Shown in pieces: positions 10,531 through 21,930 of a stretch of 64,000 bases of DNA. Origin of the DNA: Stomoxys calcitrans (taxonomy: Eukaryota; Arthropoda; Insecta; Diptera; Muscidae). A program made the translations under genes and the position numbers. The notes under the pieces were generated by a model. The model saw only the letters and a list, made by a program, of their open reading frames with translations. It was not told the DNA's origin and did no database searches. How positions within the stretch are numbered: the first letter of the stretch is position 1; the number at the start of each line of letters is the position of its first letter. The stretch is taken from contig NC_081556.1 of the NCBI RefSeq assembly GCF_963082655.1, positions 153,994,559 to 154,058,558 of the forward strand, given 5' to 3'.

Positions 10531-12255
10531 TTTATACCCTGCACCACCACTGTGGTACAGGGTATTATAGATATGTGCATTTGTTTGCAACGCTAAGAAG
10601 AAGAAGAAGAGCTAGACCCAACGATAGGTATACGGATCGACTTGGAATCACTTCCTGATTCGATTTAGCTATGTCCGTCTGTCTGTCTGTCCATGTATTC
10701 TTGTAATCAAGGTACGGGTCGCATTTGTTGTCCAATTTTCACAAAATTTTGCACATATCACTTTTTTGGCTCAAGGACAAACTCTATTTTATTTTGAAGA
10801 AAATCGATTCAGATTTAGATATAGCTCCCATATATATCATTCATCCGATATGGATTTTTAAAGTTGTAGAAGCCACAATTTTGGTGAGATCTTTACCAAA
10901 TTTGACATGAAATGTTTCGTGTGACGTCCCAATATGTGTGCAATCAGAATCGGTTCAGATTTAGATATAGCTCCCATATATAACTTTCGTCCGATTTGAC
11001 CTATTAAGGCTGTAGAAGGTACAATTTTGGTCCGATCTTTACAAAATTTGGCACAAAGTGCATTTTGTGACATCCCAATATGTGTGCAAAATTGCATCAT
11101 AATCGCATCAGATTTATATATAGCTCCCATATATATCTTTCATCCGATATGGTCCTATAAGGCTGCAGCAGGCACAATTTTGGTCCAATCCTTACAAAAT
11201 TTCGCACAAAGTGTTTTTTTGAACTACCCAAAATGCTTGCAAAATTTGATTGAAATCGGTTCAGATTTAGATATAGCTTCCATATATATCTTTCACCCGA
11301 TATGCCCTTTTAAAGCTGTAGGAGCCGCAATTTTGGTGCGATCTCTACCAAATTTGGCATGAAATGTTTCGTGTGACGTCAATATGTGTGCAAAATTTCA
11401 TTAGAATCGGATCAGATTTAAATAGAGCTCCCATATATAACTTTCGTCCGATTTGACCTATAAAGGCTGTTGAAGGCGCAATTTTGGTCCGATCTATACA
11501 AAATTTGGCACGAAGTGCATTTTGTGACGTCCCAATATGTGTGCAAAATTTCATCATAATCGGATCAGATTTATATATAGCTCCCATGTATATCTTTCAT
11601 CCGATATGGTCTTTTAAGGCTGCATTAGGCACAATTTTGGTTCGATCTTTACAAAACTTGGCATAGAGCGTTTTATTCAACATCCCCATATGTGTGAAAA
11701 GTTTCATAAAAATCGGTTCAGATTTAGATATAGCTCCCCTATATATTTTTCATCCGATATTGCCTTTTTAGGGTGTAGAAGCCACAATTTTAGTCTGATC
11801 ATTACAAAATTTGGCTTGGGCCGTTTTTTTCAACGTCCCCATATGTGGGCGAAGTTTCATAAAAATCGGTTCAGGTTTAGATATAGCTCCCCTATAAATC
11901 TTTCATCCGATATGGACTTTTAAGGCTGTAGAAGCCACAATTTTGGTCCGATCTCTACAAAATTTTTCATGAGATGGTTTAATTGACATCCCAATACGTG
12001 TGCAAAATTTCATCAAAATCGAATCAGATTTAGATAAAACTCCCATTTATATCTTTTATGCGTCTCGACTTTTCACAACTTTTGTACCATCGTAAGAAAA
12101 TCATATAAGGTTCTATTCGGTATTTCAATAGGTATGCCAAATTAAAATCTGACTAAATTTGGATATAAGTGCTATCTATTTAAAGTATTACGTATACTTG
12201 GTGGTGTAGGGTATTATATAGTTGGCTCCGTCCGACTTTTGCCTTTCCTTACTGG
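10531..12255 (+). mobile_element. DINE-like element, family B, complete
   Basis: The left end is TATACCCTGCACCACCACTG..GGTACAGGGTATTATAG, followed by a TCCGTCTGTCTGTCTGTCC block at 10674-10691. About ten monomers of ~150 bp repeat the box GATTTAGATATAGCTCCCAT. The right end is GGTGTAGGGTATTATATAG, then TCCGACTTTTGCCTTTCCTT and ACTGG. The same two ends bound the copies at 20728 (opposite strand) and 43124. Confidence 0.82.
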
Positions 12256-13461
12256 TTCAAGTTTTATCCTACTGGTGGAAAAGACAGCCTCTCGAAAAAA
12301 CTTTGAATCCATCTATATATATATATATCGGACCTACGTATTTCGTATATGGCATGAATGTAAGAGGAGCTAATACAACTCCTTACTCATATTGAATCGG
12401 AATCGCTCGAAAATAAGATCTCGGTGAGCCCAAAGGTCACATTGGGAATTTAATAGCCTTAGTCGGACGATTTAATTGGGTCTATATACAAAAATAGGGT
12501 GGTATAGCCCATTTCTTAACTTTACCCGCATATTGAAACGAGACATCAGCCACAAACGATGCTTCACATTAATGGGCAAATTTGCATTTTTCCCATTCAA
12601 TGACCTGATGCTGTATCGCACTGTAACTTTGACCATTTATTTTTTCTACTATACAAAATTCTAATGTCATAGGAAATGCGTTAAATTCGTGGTTGCTGCG
12701 AATATTATTGTCATGGTGGCATTGTCTATTCAGGCTCCTTTGGGTTTGTCCATTCGATAATTTGAATTTGAAGTTGAATTTTATTTATATTTAGTTTTTG
12801 TTGTTGTTGTTTATATTCCTTCACGATTGTCAGCCTAACCATGGCCGGGCAATGATGGCGCGCATTGCACGACGAGTGTGTGTGATTGTCTTGAGCTTTG
12901 GCTTGGCAATAAACGAAAAACATGTCAAGTGTCACAGTGGTCAAATGCATGGAGGAGAGACACAACGGCACACCAATTCAATATCTTTGTGAGATAAATT
13001 TGCTAAAGCGTCAAAGACCATGTTCTAAAGGTTTATTTTCCGTCGGTATGGCAGCGTCTAGGACTATGGTGATGGTGGCTGGTGGCCCCTAACGAAATGC
13101 CAAAGCTAATCATGAGTTTTCTTTGCATGATTCCATGAAAATGTAATTTGTCGCTGTCGCGGGTATGTCAATAATTTCTGGCATTGCCGCTAATGTCATG
13201 CCACAGTGCGGCATTGTTTTGGTTATGGCCAAAAATGTGTCCATGTGTGTGATTTCGCTCATAATCATTTCTTTTGTACTTGTATCAGTATGTGTGTGTG
13301 TGAAAAGCTTTTAAATTGTTGCCTATTGGGCTTTTTGGCCATTGTTTGTTTAACAAACGCACGAAGTGTTTCCAAAATGTTGGCGATGGCATAAGCCATA
13401 TATGGTTTTGTGGCACAAATAAAGTATTTTAAATAAAATTCATAAATATATTAAAATATAT
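12256..13461. other. Unique intron-like sequence
   Basis: It includes a short (TA)n at about 12311-12327. No gene or transposon signature is seen. Confidence 0.55.
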
Positions 13462-13501
13462 GGCCCCTGTTCCTTACTGGAATGCGCATGGGCAAATTTG
13501 C
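13462..13501 (+). mobile_element. SINE 3' tail fragment
   Basis: CCCCTGTTCCTTACTGGAAT and ATGGGCAAATTTGCAATAAA match the SINE 3' end. The tail runs straight into the AAATA microsatellite. Confidence 0.7.
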
Positions 13502-13636
13502 AATAAAATAAAATAAAACGAAATAAAATAAAATAAAATAAAATAAAATAAAATAAAATAAAATAAAATAAAATAAAATAAAATAAAATAAAATAAAATA
13601 AAATAAAATAAAATAAAATAAAATAAAATAAAATAA
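13502..13636 (+). repeat. (AAATA)n microsatellite
   Basis: About 27 units of a five-base A-rich repeat, with one ACG interruption near its start. The 110-codon minus frame across it is an artefact. It separates a SINE tail from DINE-like monomers. Confidence 0.95.
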
Positions 13637-14075
13637 ACTGCTATATTCCGATTCGGAGCTCAATAAGCAAAATCGGTAGATAAGTTTATATGAGAGCTGT
13701 ATCAAGCTATTGATCGATTCAGAACATGTTAGACACATGTGTTGAAGGCTATGGGAGAAGCCGTTGTACAAAATTTCAGCCAAATCGGATGGGAATAGCG
13801 CCCTCTAGAGGCTCAAGAAGTCAAGATCCCAGATCAGTTTATATGGCAGCTATATCAGGTTATGTACCGATTTGCAAAATGCAAAATTACAGCAATATCG
13901 GATAAGAATTGCGCCTTCTAAAAGCTCAAGAAGTCAAGACCCAAGATCGGTTTATATGGCAGCTATATTAGGTTATGAACCGATTTGAATCATGTTGGAA
14001 GTAATATCAAAACACTATGTGCAAAATTTCAGTCAAATTGGATGAGAATTGCGCCCTCTAGGGGCCAGCAAAATT
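13637..14075 (-). repeat. DINE-like monomer array, truncated
   Basis: Two to three monomers with GCGCCCTCTAGAGGCTCAAG and TTTATATGGCAGCTATAT boxes, related to the arrays at 19279 and 24346. No terminal structures are seen. Confidence 0.75.
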
Positions 14076-14419
14076 TCCAGGGTTCACTAGAATTCTATAA
14101 AATGTAAAAAGCAATATATTTGAACTAAAAGTTACTGAATACATACGGTTTAGACTTCCTTCGTTGGCCAACACTAAAGAAATAATCTCCTCTACCAATA
14201 TCATAGAATGTTATGGGCAATTTCATGGAGGGAAAGAAATGTAACTTAAAGGCAACCAAGTATTTTTTTGCCTGAAATTGCTGACACATAGACATGAACC
14301 AATGAACCAACATTAAAGCCTTTCGTAGAGCACGACTAAAATTCAATGTAAATGCAAGTTGATGTAAGTCTATGTTGTCAGTATAGGGATTGCAGTTGAA
14401 TTTGTTTTTTGTTTAAAAA
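14076..14419. other. Unique sequence
   Basis: No feature is recognised in this 344-base stretch. Confidence 0.5.
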
Positions 14420-15045
14420 CTAGCTGAGACGGGCTCGCTTCCCTGTGCCTTCTTTCACTATCTCATACCTTTTATTTGAGTATGGTCATGTTTAGGGGTA
14501 GTACAGCCCCTTAGATATTTCTCCCGATTGTGAATATCAATTTGATACTCTCCTTCCAAATGCTTTTTATTTGAGACCCCATATTGCCTGCTCAGCAAAT
14601 CTGTCGAGTTTGAGGGGTGCTTTGGATATGGTGCAGACACTTGAAGTTGCTTCCAATTCCCTGCTCTACTTCCAAAGACCCTTCATTTGAGCTCCATATT
14701 GCCATGGGCTGTAAATATATCCGATTTGGTGGGTGTTTTAGGGATGGTACGTCCCCCCAAACACTTGGTCCCACATTTGGATACCGGATTTGTTTTCTAC
14801 TCTCAAATACCTTTCATTCAAGCCCCATATTGTTATGAATGGTCTATATAACTATTTGTTGTGCTTTGGGGGTGGGGCGGCCACCCTAGGCACCCCACCC
14901 CAAATTTGGATACCCAATATTTGTTTTAAGGTTACTTAAAAGAATGAAAACAATTTTTCGTTTTAATTGCTTCGCTCACCTCCCTGATATGGCCTTTTTG
15001 AAAATCGGGCTGGAGGGGAGGATCCGGCCACCCTTCAGATATGCA
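14420..15045 (-). mobile_element. Helitron-like element, family C, 3' portion
   Basis: Read on the minus strand it ends in ..GCGAGCCCGTCTCAGCTAGT, i.e. a CTAG terminus (14420-14423), like the copies ending at 33009 and 59068. The body repeats TTTGAG(C/T)CCCATATTG..ACCTTTCATTTGAG and GGGG-rich blocks of this family. It is cut at the other end by a SINE. No Rep/helicase coding is seen. Confidence 0.7.
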
Positions 15046-15188
15046 AAAATGCAAATTTTGCCCATGAACATTCCACTAAGGAACAGGGCAAACTTCTCAC
15101 ATATCAATGAGTGCAGTCCGATTCAAGTTTTAAGCTCAATGATAAGGGGCCTCCTTTTTATAGCCGAGTCCGAACGGTGCGGCACGCC
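15046..15188 (-). mobile_element. SINE, 3' half
   Basis: The complement of the SINE tail and body runs from GCAAATTTTGCCCATGAAC to the GAACGG..GCGGCACGCC block. The tRNA-like head is missing. Confidence 0.8.
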
Positions 15189-15307
15189 TAGTCTTCGTCA
15201 ATATGTAAAAATTCTTCAGTCTAAGCGCAATATTAGTAGAACAGAACTCAATAGGCATAGCATCCAATACAGCCTATAGTGTAAATTTGCATACCGATGT
15301 AGTATGC

Positions 15308-15562
15308 AAATGCAAATGCAAATTTTGCCCATGAATATTCTACTAAGGAACAGGGGCAAACTTCTCACATATCAGCGAGTGCACTCCGATTCAGGGCCTC
15401 CTTTTTATAGCCGAGTCCGAACGGAGTGCCGCAGTGCGACACCTCTTTGGAGAGAAGTTTTATATGGCATAGTACCTCACAAATGTTGCCAGCATTAGGA
15501 GAGGAAAACCACCGTTGAAAATTCTTTTTCTGATGGTCTCGCCAAGATTCGAACCAAGGCCA
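15308..15562 (-). mobile_element. SINE lacking tRNA head end
   Basis: The body is complete up to the B-box complement (GATTCGAACC at about 15547), but the A-box half of the head is absent. The 3' tail shows repeated ATGCAA units (15304-15320). Confidence 0.8.
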
Positions 15563-15659
15563 ACTTTTATATATATAAAATCGTCTTAAATCCCTTCGCT
15601 TATGCTATGCTAGTTAGTTTATATAAAGGGTGATTTTTTAAGAGCTAAAGTAAAGTTTA

Positions 15660-16046
15660 TCAAAAAAAAACACTTAAATTAAAAAAAAAAAACTTATTTG
15701 AATCGGTAGTACGGTCCATATATTTTAATGATCGACGATAGCGCTCACCATTCACAGTTACGTTACGATTTCCATCGTCTTTGGAGAAGTACTGTCCAAT
15801 GATGCCACCAGCCCATAAACCGCACCAAACTGTGACTTTTTCTGGATGCATTGGTTGCTTTTGCAATGCTTCTGGCTGATCTTCAATCCAAAAACGAGAA
15901 TTCTGCTTATTTACATACCCATTAAGCCAATAATGAGCTTCTTCGTAACATGGAGGAAGCACGCGATGAACTTTTTTAACTGTGCACGCGTTTTGATAAT
16001 AAAATTCAATAATTTGCAAGCGTTGCTCGTTTGTAAAACGATTCAT
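15660..16046 (-). pseudogene. Mariner-type transposase, internally deleted, unit I
   Basis: The fragment starts NRFTNEQRLQIIEFYYQNAC, an N-terminal DNA-binding segment. It jumps straight to EEAHYWLNGYVNKQN, which should contain the first catalytic Asp (usually SDEAH in this family; here Glu-Glu). It then continues through VTVWCGLWAGGIIG to NGERYR and joins directly to a YMDRTT end that resembles the family C-terminus. The segment holding the second and third catalytic Asp is missing. It cannot be an active transposase and probably moved, if at all, in trans. Confidence 0.75.
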
Positions 16047-16100
16047 GGTTAAATTATAGACTAAACCGAAGATGTTTGACGGTGAAACAAAACACAAAAC

Positions 16101-16429
16101 GTGCTAGCTATCATCTCACAGTAGCGCTCACCATTCACAGTTACGTTACGATTTCCATCATCTTTGGAGAAGTACTGTCCAATGATGCCACCAGACCATA
16201 AACCGCACCAAACTGTGACGTTTACTGCATGCATTGGTTGCTCTTGCAATGCTTCTGGCTGATCTTCAATCCAAAAACGACAATTCTGCTTATTTACATA
16301 CCCATTGAGCCAATAATGAGCTTCGTCGTAACACGGAGAAAGCGCGCGATGAACTTACTTAACAAAGCACCCATTTTGATAATAAAGTTCAATAATTTGC
16401 AATGATTGTTCGTTTGTAAAACGATTCAT
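16101..16429 (-). pseudogene. Mariner-type transposase fragment, unit II
   Basis: A second tandem copy of the same fragment (KVTVWCGLW-like, GIIGQYFSKDDGNRNVTVNG), with start-like ATG complement at 16427-16429. It is broken by in-frame stops around 16355 and has no C-terminus. Confidence 0.7.
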
Positions 16430-16483
16430 GGTTAAATTATGGACTAAAGTGTAGATGTTTGATGGTGAAACAAAACACGAAAC

Positions 16484-16776
16484 GTGCTAGATATCATCTC
16501 ACGATTTCCATCGTCTTTGGAGAAGTACTGTCCAATGATGCCACCAGCCCATAAACCGCACCAAACTGTGACTTTTTCCGGATGCATTGGTAGCTCTTGC
16601 AATGCTTCAGGCCAATCTTCAATTCAAAAACCATAATTCTGCTTATTTACATTGAGCCAATAATGAGCTTCTTCGTAACATGGAGGAAGCGCGCGATGAA
16701 TTTTCTTAACAAAGCACGAATTTTGATAATAAATTTCAATAATTTGCAATGGTTGTTCGTTTGTAAAACGCTTCAT
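16484..16776 (-). pseudogene. Mariner-type transposase fragment, unit III
   Basis: The third copy is adjacent to the right inverted repeat. At its inner junction it lacks about 28 bp present in unit II (the GTAGCGCTCACCATTCAC block), and it has a small deletion near 16650 in the NGYVNKQN region. No intact frame. Confidence 0.7.
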
Positions 16777-16841
16777 GGTTAAATTGTGAGCTTCCTTAAC
16801 CAGTGTTGCCAAAAAGATATTAGCTAAAAAATCACCCTTTT

Positions 16842-17140
16842 GAAGATTTATTAGGTTATGAATCGATTTAGCTCATTCACAATCCCTACCGACTTACACT
16901 AAAAATAAGTATTTGTGCAAAATTTCAAGTGTTTATCTTTATTCCTTCGAATGTAGGCGTGCTTTCCATAGACAAATGAAGGAATAGGCGGTCAGACATG
17001 TCTGAAGGGACTTGGAAGCTATACACGAAGATCAAGAATATATGTATATACTGTTGGATCTCAGATCCATATTTCGATGAGTGACAAACAAACTGACAAA
17101 TTACGTATATGTCCCTATCCTATGGTGGAGAGTATAGACA
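16842..17140 (-). mobile_element. DINE-like element, terminal fragment
   Basis: Contains AAGTATTTGTGCAAAATTTC, the GATCAAGAATATATGTATAT core and the CCTATCCTATGGTGGAG end. Monomers are almost entirely missing. Confidence 0.7.
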
Positions 17141-18359
17141 GTTCGAATAAATTATAGAACTTTACCAAAAGCGCTCACTTTGATTGCGGGCTAACCATTC
17201 AACCAAAAACTTCCAGCAGAATTTTGCTTTAAAAACACACAAACATTTTTTTAATTTTATTCGATTAATAAAAAAAATCTCAACTGGCATCCCTATGATG
17301 CCAGACAGTGTGAGAAGGCAATCACGCTACAAGCGACCATAACAATAATAATTTTACATGAAAAATAAAGCTAAGCAACATTTGGCTAACACTACACTAA
17401 AAACCGTTAATATTTTGGCCTATATGGCAAAAAGAAGAAGAAGAACAACAACAAGCTCAAAAAAATGAACGCTCAAGAAACTTTCATGAAAAAGGTAAAT
17501 AGAGAGAATAGTTCAAGTTGCGATATTTCTTTTCTCTCTACCAAGAAGAAACATCTAAGCACTCTTCGACCAAAGTGTTGCTTTGCCTGTTGGTATGTTC
17601 GACAATACAATGGCATGAGAATATCCGATTTGCATTTTACAATGCCATTGCATTATGGGCCATAAAAAGGTGATATCACAATGTTTTTCTTGCCGGCATA
17701 CTCTCTCCCAAATGATCCACCACCAACTTTGTCCTTTTGGGTGTTTTGTCTGGTTGGTATGGAAATTATTTGTAGGTGCATTCATGAGCAATACATAATC
17801 CCAAGTGTTGGTGTATTCATATGCGTGTGTGTGTTTGTGTCTCCCATAACATATGGTTATTGGTGTTTTTAGGTGGCAATTAATCGTTTATTATACGCCC
17901 ATACACTTATGATATGAGGTGGCTTTTTATTGTCTTTGGCCAAACTTTGAACATACCCTGAGATCCTCTATGAGGGTCAGGCATCTGCAACAACATTGTT
18001 GTTGACCAACTTGTTGTGGTTTTTTTGCTTTTTGTGCCACGCTATGCAGAGTTCAGTTAGAAAAGCCCAAACCAGCGATGTGTTCAGCCCTCAAAAAGTC
18101 CCAATTTAATGGTCAATAATTAAATGTTTTATTGCATGTTAAACTGCATGCCAAAGTCCCATAAAGATCCTTTGGGGGAAAATATATGGTGAAAGATTGT
18201 TTGCCGCGATATGGTGGGCTAACTGCGAGTTTGTGGTTTTGAATGAGGGTTGGGTTATGTAATTTTTGATAACTTCATTGATGACCTGAAATTCCAATTA
18301 ATGGGCCACAAAGTTTTTAATAGCAAATGAAAAACAAAAAAAAAAAAATAGTTCCTTAT
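17141..18359. other. Unique intron-like sequence
   Basis: Frames such as 17465-17665 have no recognised domain. No repeat family is seen. Confidence 0.55.
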
Positions 18360-18440
18360 AACGGGAAATATTTGTAATATTTTCTTTGAAATTGTTCACT
18401 AAAAGGGAGTAGTTCTGGATATCGTAGGAAGCGGAAAATA

Positions 18441-18671
18441 CAGGGTGGCTGATGAAAGCCGCTACCAAAAAAAAATGTAATAACTTTTTTTCTATTTAAT
18501 AATAATAATTTAATAATTAATTTAATTAATTAATTAATTAATTTAATTAATAATAATTTAATAATTAATTTAATAATTTAATTTAACATGAATAAAAGAA
18601 AAATGTATTCCATACACCGAAAAAAAAATGTAGCAATATTCATCATTGTAGCAATATTCATCAGCCACCCT
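18441..18671. mobile_element. TA-flanked MITE, 231 bp
   Basis: Terminal inverted repeats (C)AGGGTGGCTGATGAA and TTCATCAGCCACCCT are perfect over 15 bp. A TA lies on each side (18439-18440 and 18672-18673), as expected for the Tc1/mariner superfamily. The interior has an AATT-rich block. The reconstructed empty site restores the LINE reading frame, so the boundaries are secure. Confidence 0.85.
18497..18586. repeat. (TTAAT/TAAT)n microsatellite inside the MITE
   Basis: Low-complexity ATTAATTAATTAATTTAATT sequence occupies the centre of the MITE. Confidence 0.85.
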
Positions 18672-19278
18672 TACATCTGCCGGTAGTCGATTCCACATAC
18701 GCACCGTCCTTGCGAAAAACAATTTTCTCGGTAGTGCATGCTTCGATCAGCTGGCCAATCGATTACAAACCGTTGTGAGTTTCTAGAAAGTGTTGTTTTT
18801 CAGAAATCAGAAAACTGATTTCCAAAGAAGACACAACGTAGAAGAATCGTTTGAACAGCGCCACATAATACAAATTTCATTTATATTCCGTTTTCCTCCT
18901 GGTGAACGTTGTACAAAGATTAGTGAAGTATTTCTCACACCTTTTAAGAAAGTTCAACCACTTGAATGCTTCCATCGACACTTTGAATTCAATCAACGGA
19001 CATCACACTTCATGCCCAGAACATCAAGAGCCTCTGACTGCTCAATATATACACCTGGATTGAATTTTTTGCGGGACAAAAAACAACACTGCGTCTTGCA
19101 TGCATTAAAATCTATTCTGTTCATGCGACCCATTTTAGAAACATTCAGCAAATTCCGGCAAATCTTGAAGATCCGGCCCACTATCGAATGAACACGAATG
19201 ACAGAGGTTGCTGTCATGCATGAACGATTAGATCGGATTCAAAGTCAGTCCCAATAGATCGTCGATAAAAATAAGAAC

Positions 19279-20455
19279 AAGTAAAAGCGTGCTAAGTTCG
19301 GCCGCGCAGAATCTTATTTACCCTCCACCATGGATTGCATTTGTCAAGTTTTTTGCCCGATATCTTTTTTCAGGGAAAGCAGAGATAATGGCCTAGAATT
19401 GCTATGCTATTGGAGCTATACCAAGTTATGTACCGATTGAGACCATACTTAGCACACATGTTGGAAGTCATAACAAAACATCTCATGCAAATATCGGACT
19501 CGAAACCAGGCGTTCAGTGGACAGGATTACTTTTGGTGGAGACCAAAGTAGAAGTCATTGTGCAAAATTTCAGCCCAATCGGATAAGAATTGCGCCCTCT
19601 AGAGGCTCAAAATTTATAATCAGGAGATTGGTTTATATGGGAGATATATCAGGTTATGAACCTATTTGAACCATATTTGGAACAGTTGTTGGAAGTCATA
19701 AGAAACCACTCTGTATAAAATTTCAGCCAAATTGGACAATAATTGCGCCATCTAGCGGCTCTAGAAATCCGAAGATAATTGCGACATCTAGCGGCTCATG
19801 AAATCAAGGTAATTGCGCCATCTAGCGGCTCAAGAAATCAAGATCAGCTAAATCGGATAATAATTGCGCCACCTAGCGCCTCATGAAATCAAAATAATTG
19901 CGCCATCTAGCGGCTCATGGAATCAAGATCCGAGATCAGTTTCTATGGGAGTTATATCAGGTTATGAATCTATTTGAACCATACTTGGCACAGTTGATGG
20001 AGGTCATAAGAAACCACGTCGTATAAAATTTCAGCCAAATTGGACAATAATTGCGCCATCTAGCGGCTCTAGAAATCGGACAATAATTGCGCCATCTAGC
20101 GGCTCATGCAACCAAGATAATTGCGCCATCAATCGGCTCATGAAATCATGCGAGATCAGTTTCTATGGGAGTTATATCAGGATATGAGGCGATTTTGACC
20201 ATACTTAGCAAAGTTTTTGGGAGTCAGAACAAACCTCTCCATGCAACATTTCAAACAAATCGGACAATAATTTCGCCCTCAAGAGGATCAAGAAAAATAA
20301 TCTGGAAATTGGTTTATATGGGAGCTCTATATCAGCTTATGAACCGATTTTGACCATACTTAGCACAGTTGTTGGAAGTCATAACAAAATATTTCATGCA
20401 AAATTTCAAACTCGAAACCAGACGTCCAGTGCCACAGGTGGTCAGGATTACTTTT
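19279..20455 (-). mobile_element. DINE-like element, family F, with CTCF-like motif cluster
   Basis: The left end AAGTAAAAGCGTGCTAAG, then TTCGGCC and TACCCTCCACCATGGAT, is the hairpin end of this family in reverse. Monomers with TTATATGGGAG and CCGATTTTGACCATAC boxes follow. Between 19745 and 20136 a short 33-36 bp sub-repeat carrying GCGCCATCTAGCGG has multiplied. The far end is not clear and may be truncated near 20455. Confidence 0.72.
19745..20136. repeat. Sub-repeats carrying GCGCCATCTAGCGG
   Basis: Exact GCGCCATCTAGCGG occurs at 19745, 19815, 19900, 20053 and 20089, with one- to three-base variants at 19781, 19866 and 20123. The string resembles the insect and vertebrate CTCF core (GCGCCNYCTRGYGG form). 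Binding is not shown. Confidence 0.6.
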
Positions 20456-20578
20456 GCGCCACTGTGACCTCATAACATTTTCCCTTTAATTATCAATTCC
20501 TATGGTTTTTTTAACCCTACAAGGCGCAACCACTCCAATGGACCTATGCATATAAAATGAATAAATGTCTGTCTGTAG
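20456..20578. other. Short unassigned spacer
   Basis: Nothing recognised between the family F array and the SINE head. Confidence 0.4.
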
Positions 20579-20727
20579 AAGGCCATCTTAGACCAGTGGT
20601 TAGCATGTCCGCCTATGACGCTGAACGCCTGAGTTCGAATCCTGGCGAGAATATCAGGAAAATTTTTCAGCGGTGGTTATCACCTCCTAATGCTGGCTGC
20701 ATTCGTGGGGATCTATGCCATTTGAAA
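20579..20727 (+). mobile_element. SINE 5' half (split copy, left part)
   Basis: A tRNA-like head with GGTTAGCATGTCCGCC and the B-box GTTCGAATCC, followed by CAGCGGTGGTTATCACCTCC. It stops at the TGCCAT block where a DINE-like element begins; the matching 3' half resumes at 21931. Confidence 0.82.
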
Positions 20728-21930
20728 CCAGTAAGGAAAGGCAAAAGTCGGGAAATATATAAATATTTATGTATATGAGAGCTATATCTAAATCTGAACC
20801 GACTTTTAAACAGATCGTTTGCAACTTGTTGTTACTTCGGCCATACAAGTGCAAATTCTGCGATAAATATGTCTGGGTGCTACGTCCAAATCTGAACCGA
20901 TTTTGACGAAATCTTGCAGATATGTTAAAATCAGTAGCAAAACAATCCGTGCCGAATTTTATGCAGATCGGTTGAAAATTTTAGCTACTTCGGCCATTTA
21001 AGTGCAAATCGGGCGATACATAATATGGGAGCTATATCTTAATCTGAACCGATTTTGATGAAATTTGGCAGATATGTTAAGATCAGTAACAGAATAATTC
21101 CTACCAAATTTTGTGCAGATCGGTTGAAAATTGTAGCTACTACGGCTATTTTAGTGCAAATCGGGCGATACATATATATGGGAGCTATATCTAAATCTCA
21201 ACCGATTTTGATGAAATTTTGCAAATATGTTAAAATCAATAACAAAATAGTCCGTGCCGAATTTTGTGCAGATCGGTTGAAAATTGTTCTTTCTGCGGCT
21301 ATTTAAGTGCAAATCGGGCGATACATATATATGGGAGCTATATCCAAATCTGAACCGATTTTGATGAAATTTTGCAAATATGTTAAAATCAGTAACGAAA
21401 CAGTCCGTGCCGAATTTTGTGCGGATCGGTTGAAAATAGTTCTTACTGCGGCTATTTAAGTGCAAATCGGGCGATACATATATATGGGAGCTATATCTAA
21501 ATCTGAACCGATTTTGACGAAATCTTGCAGATATGTTAAAATCAGTAACAAAACAATCCGTGCCGAATTTTGTGCAGATCGGTTGAAAATTGTTCTTACT
21601 ACGGGCATTTAAGTGCAAATCGGGCGATACATATATATGAGCTATATCTTAATCTGAACCGATTTTTACCGAAATCAATAGCGTCCGTCCTTGGTACAAA
21701 AAAGTGATATATGCAAAACTTCAAGATGATTGGATAACAAATAAGACCTGCACTTCAATAACAAAAATACATGGACCCGCAGACGGACTTGGCTAAATCG
21801 AATCAGAAAGTGATTATGAGTCGATCGCTATACTTATCAATGGGTCTAGCTTTTCTCCGTAGTAGCGTTGCATACAAATGCACAAACTTATAATACCCTG
21901 TACCACAGTGGTGTTGTAGGTTATGAAAAT
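20728..21930 (-). mobile_element. DINE-like element, family B, inserted in a SINE
   Basis: The left end is CCAGTAAGGAAAGGCAAAAG then TCGGG, the same as the copy at 43124. Monomers recur every 153 bp (boxes GCGATACATATATATGGGAG near 21165, 21318 and 21471). The right end ATAATACCCTGTACCACAGT and GTTGTAGGTTATG is the family B 5' end. The element has no coding capacity; the 155-codon minus frame is a repeat artefact. Confidence 0.82.

Larger units (their letters stand above)
15625..16841 (-). mobile_element. Tc1/mariner derivative with triplicated interior
   Basis: Terminal inverted repeats AAAGGGTGATTTTTTA lie at 15625-15640 and, complemented, at 16825-16840. Between them are three tandem minus-strand units carrying the same transposase N-terminal/central fragment. 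The unit boundary motif GTGCTAGNTATCATCTCAC recurs at 16101 and 16484 (383 bp apart). A TA target duplication is plausible on the left (15623-15624) but not clear on the right. The element has no intact transposase. Confidence 0.8.
18360..19260 (-). pseudogene. LINE relic, reverse-transcriptase C-terminal region, split by MITE
   Basis: On the minus strand the peptide FNACKTQCCFLSRKKFNPG followed by IEQSEALDVLGM matches the region after the catalytic YADD in a known arthropod LINE group. FLKRCEKYFT comes next, then WPADRSMHYREN, RTVRMWNRLPADV and SASYDIQNY. Stops and frame changes occur in between. It is cut by a MITE at 18441-18671; removing the MITE rejoins the codons ADV and FSASYDIQ. It is a dead fragment; the 5' part is absent. 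Confidence 0.7.

Noticed and set aside
18790..19191. 133-codon + strand frame as a gene
   Set aside because: It is the antisense of a decayed LINE reverse transcriptase on the minus strand.
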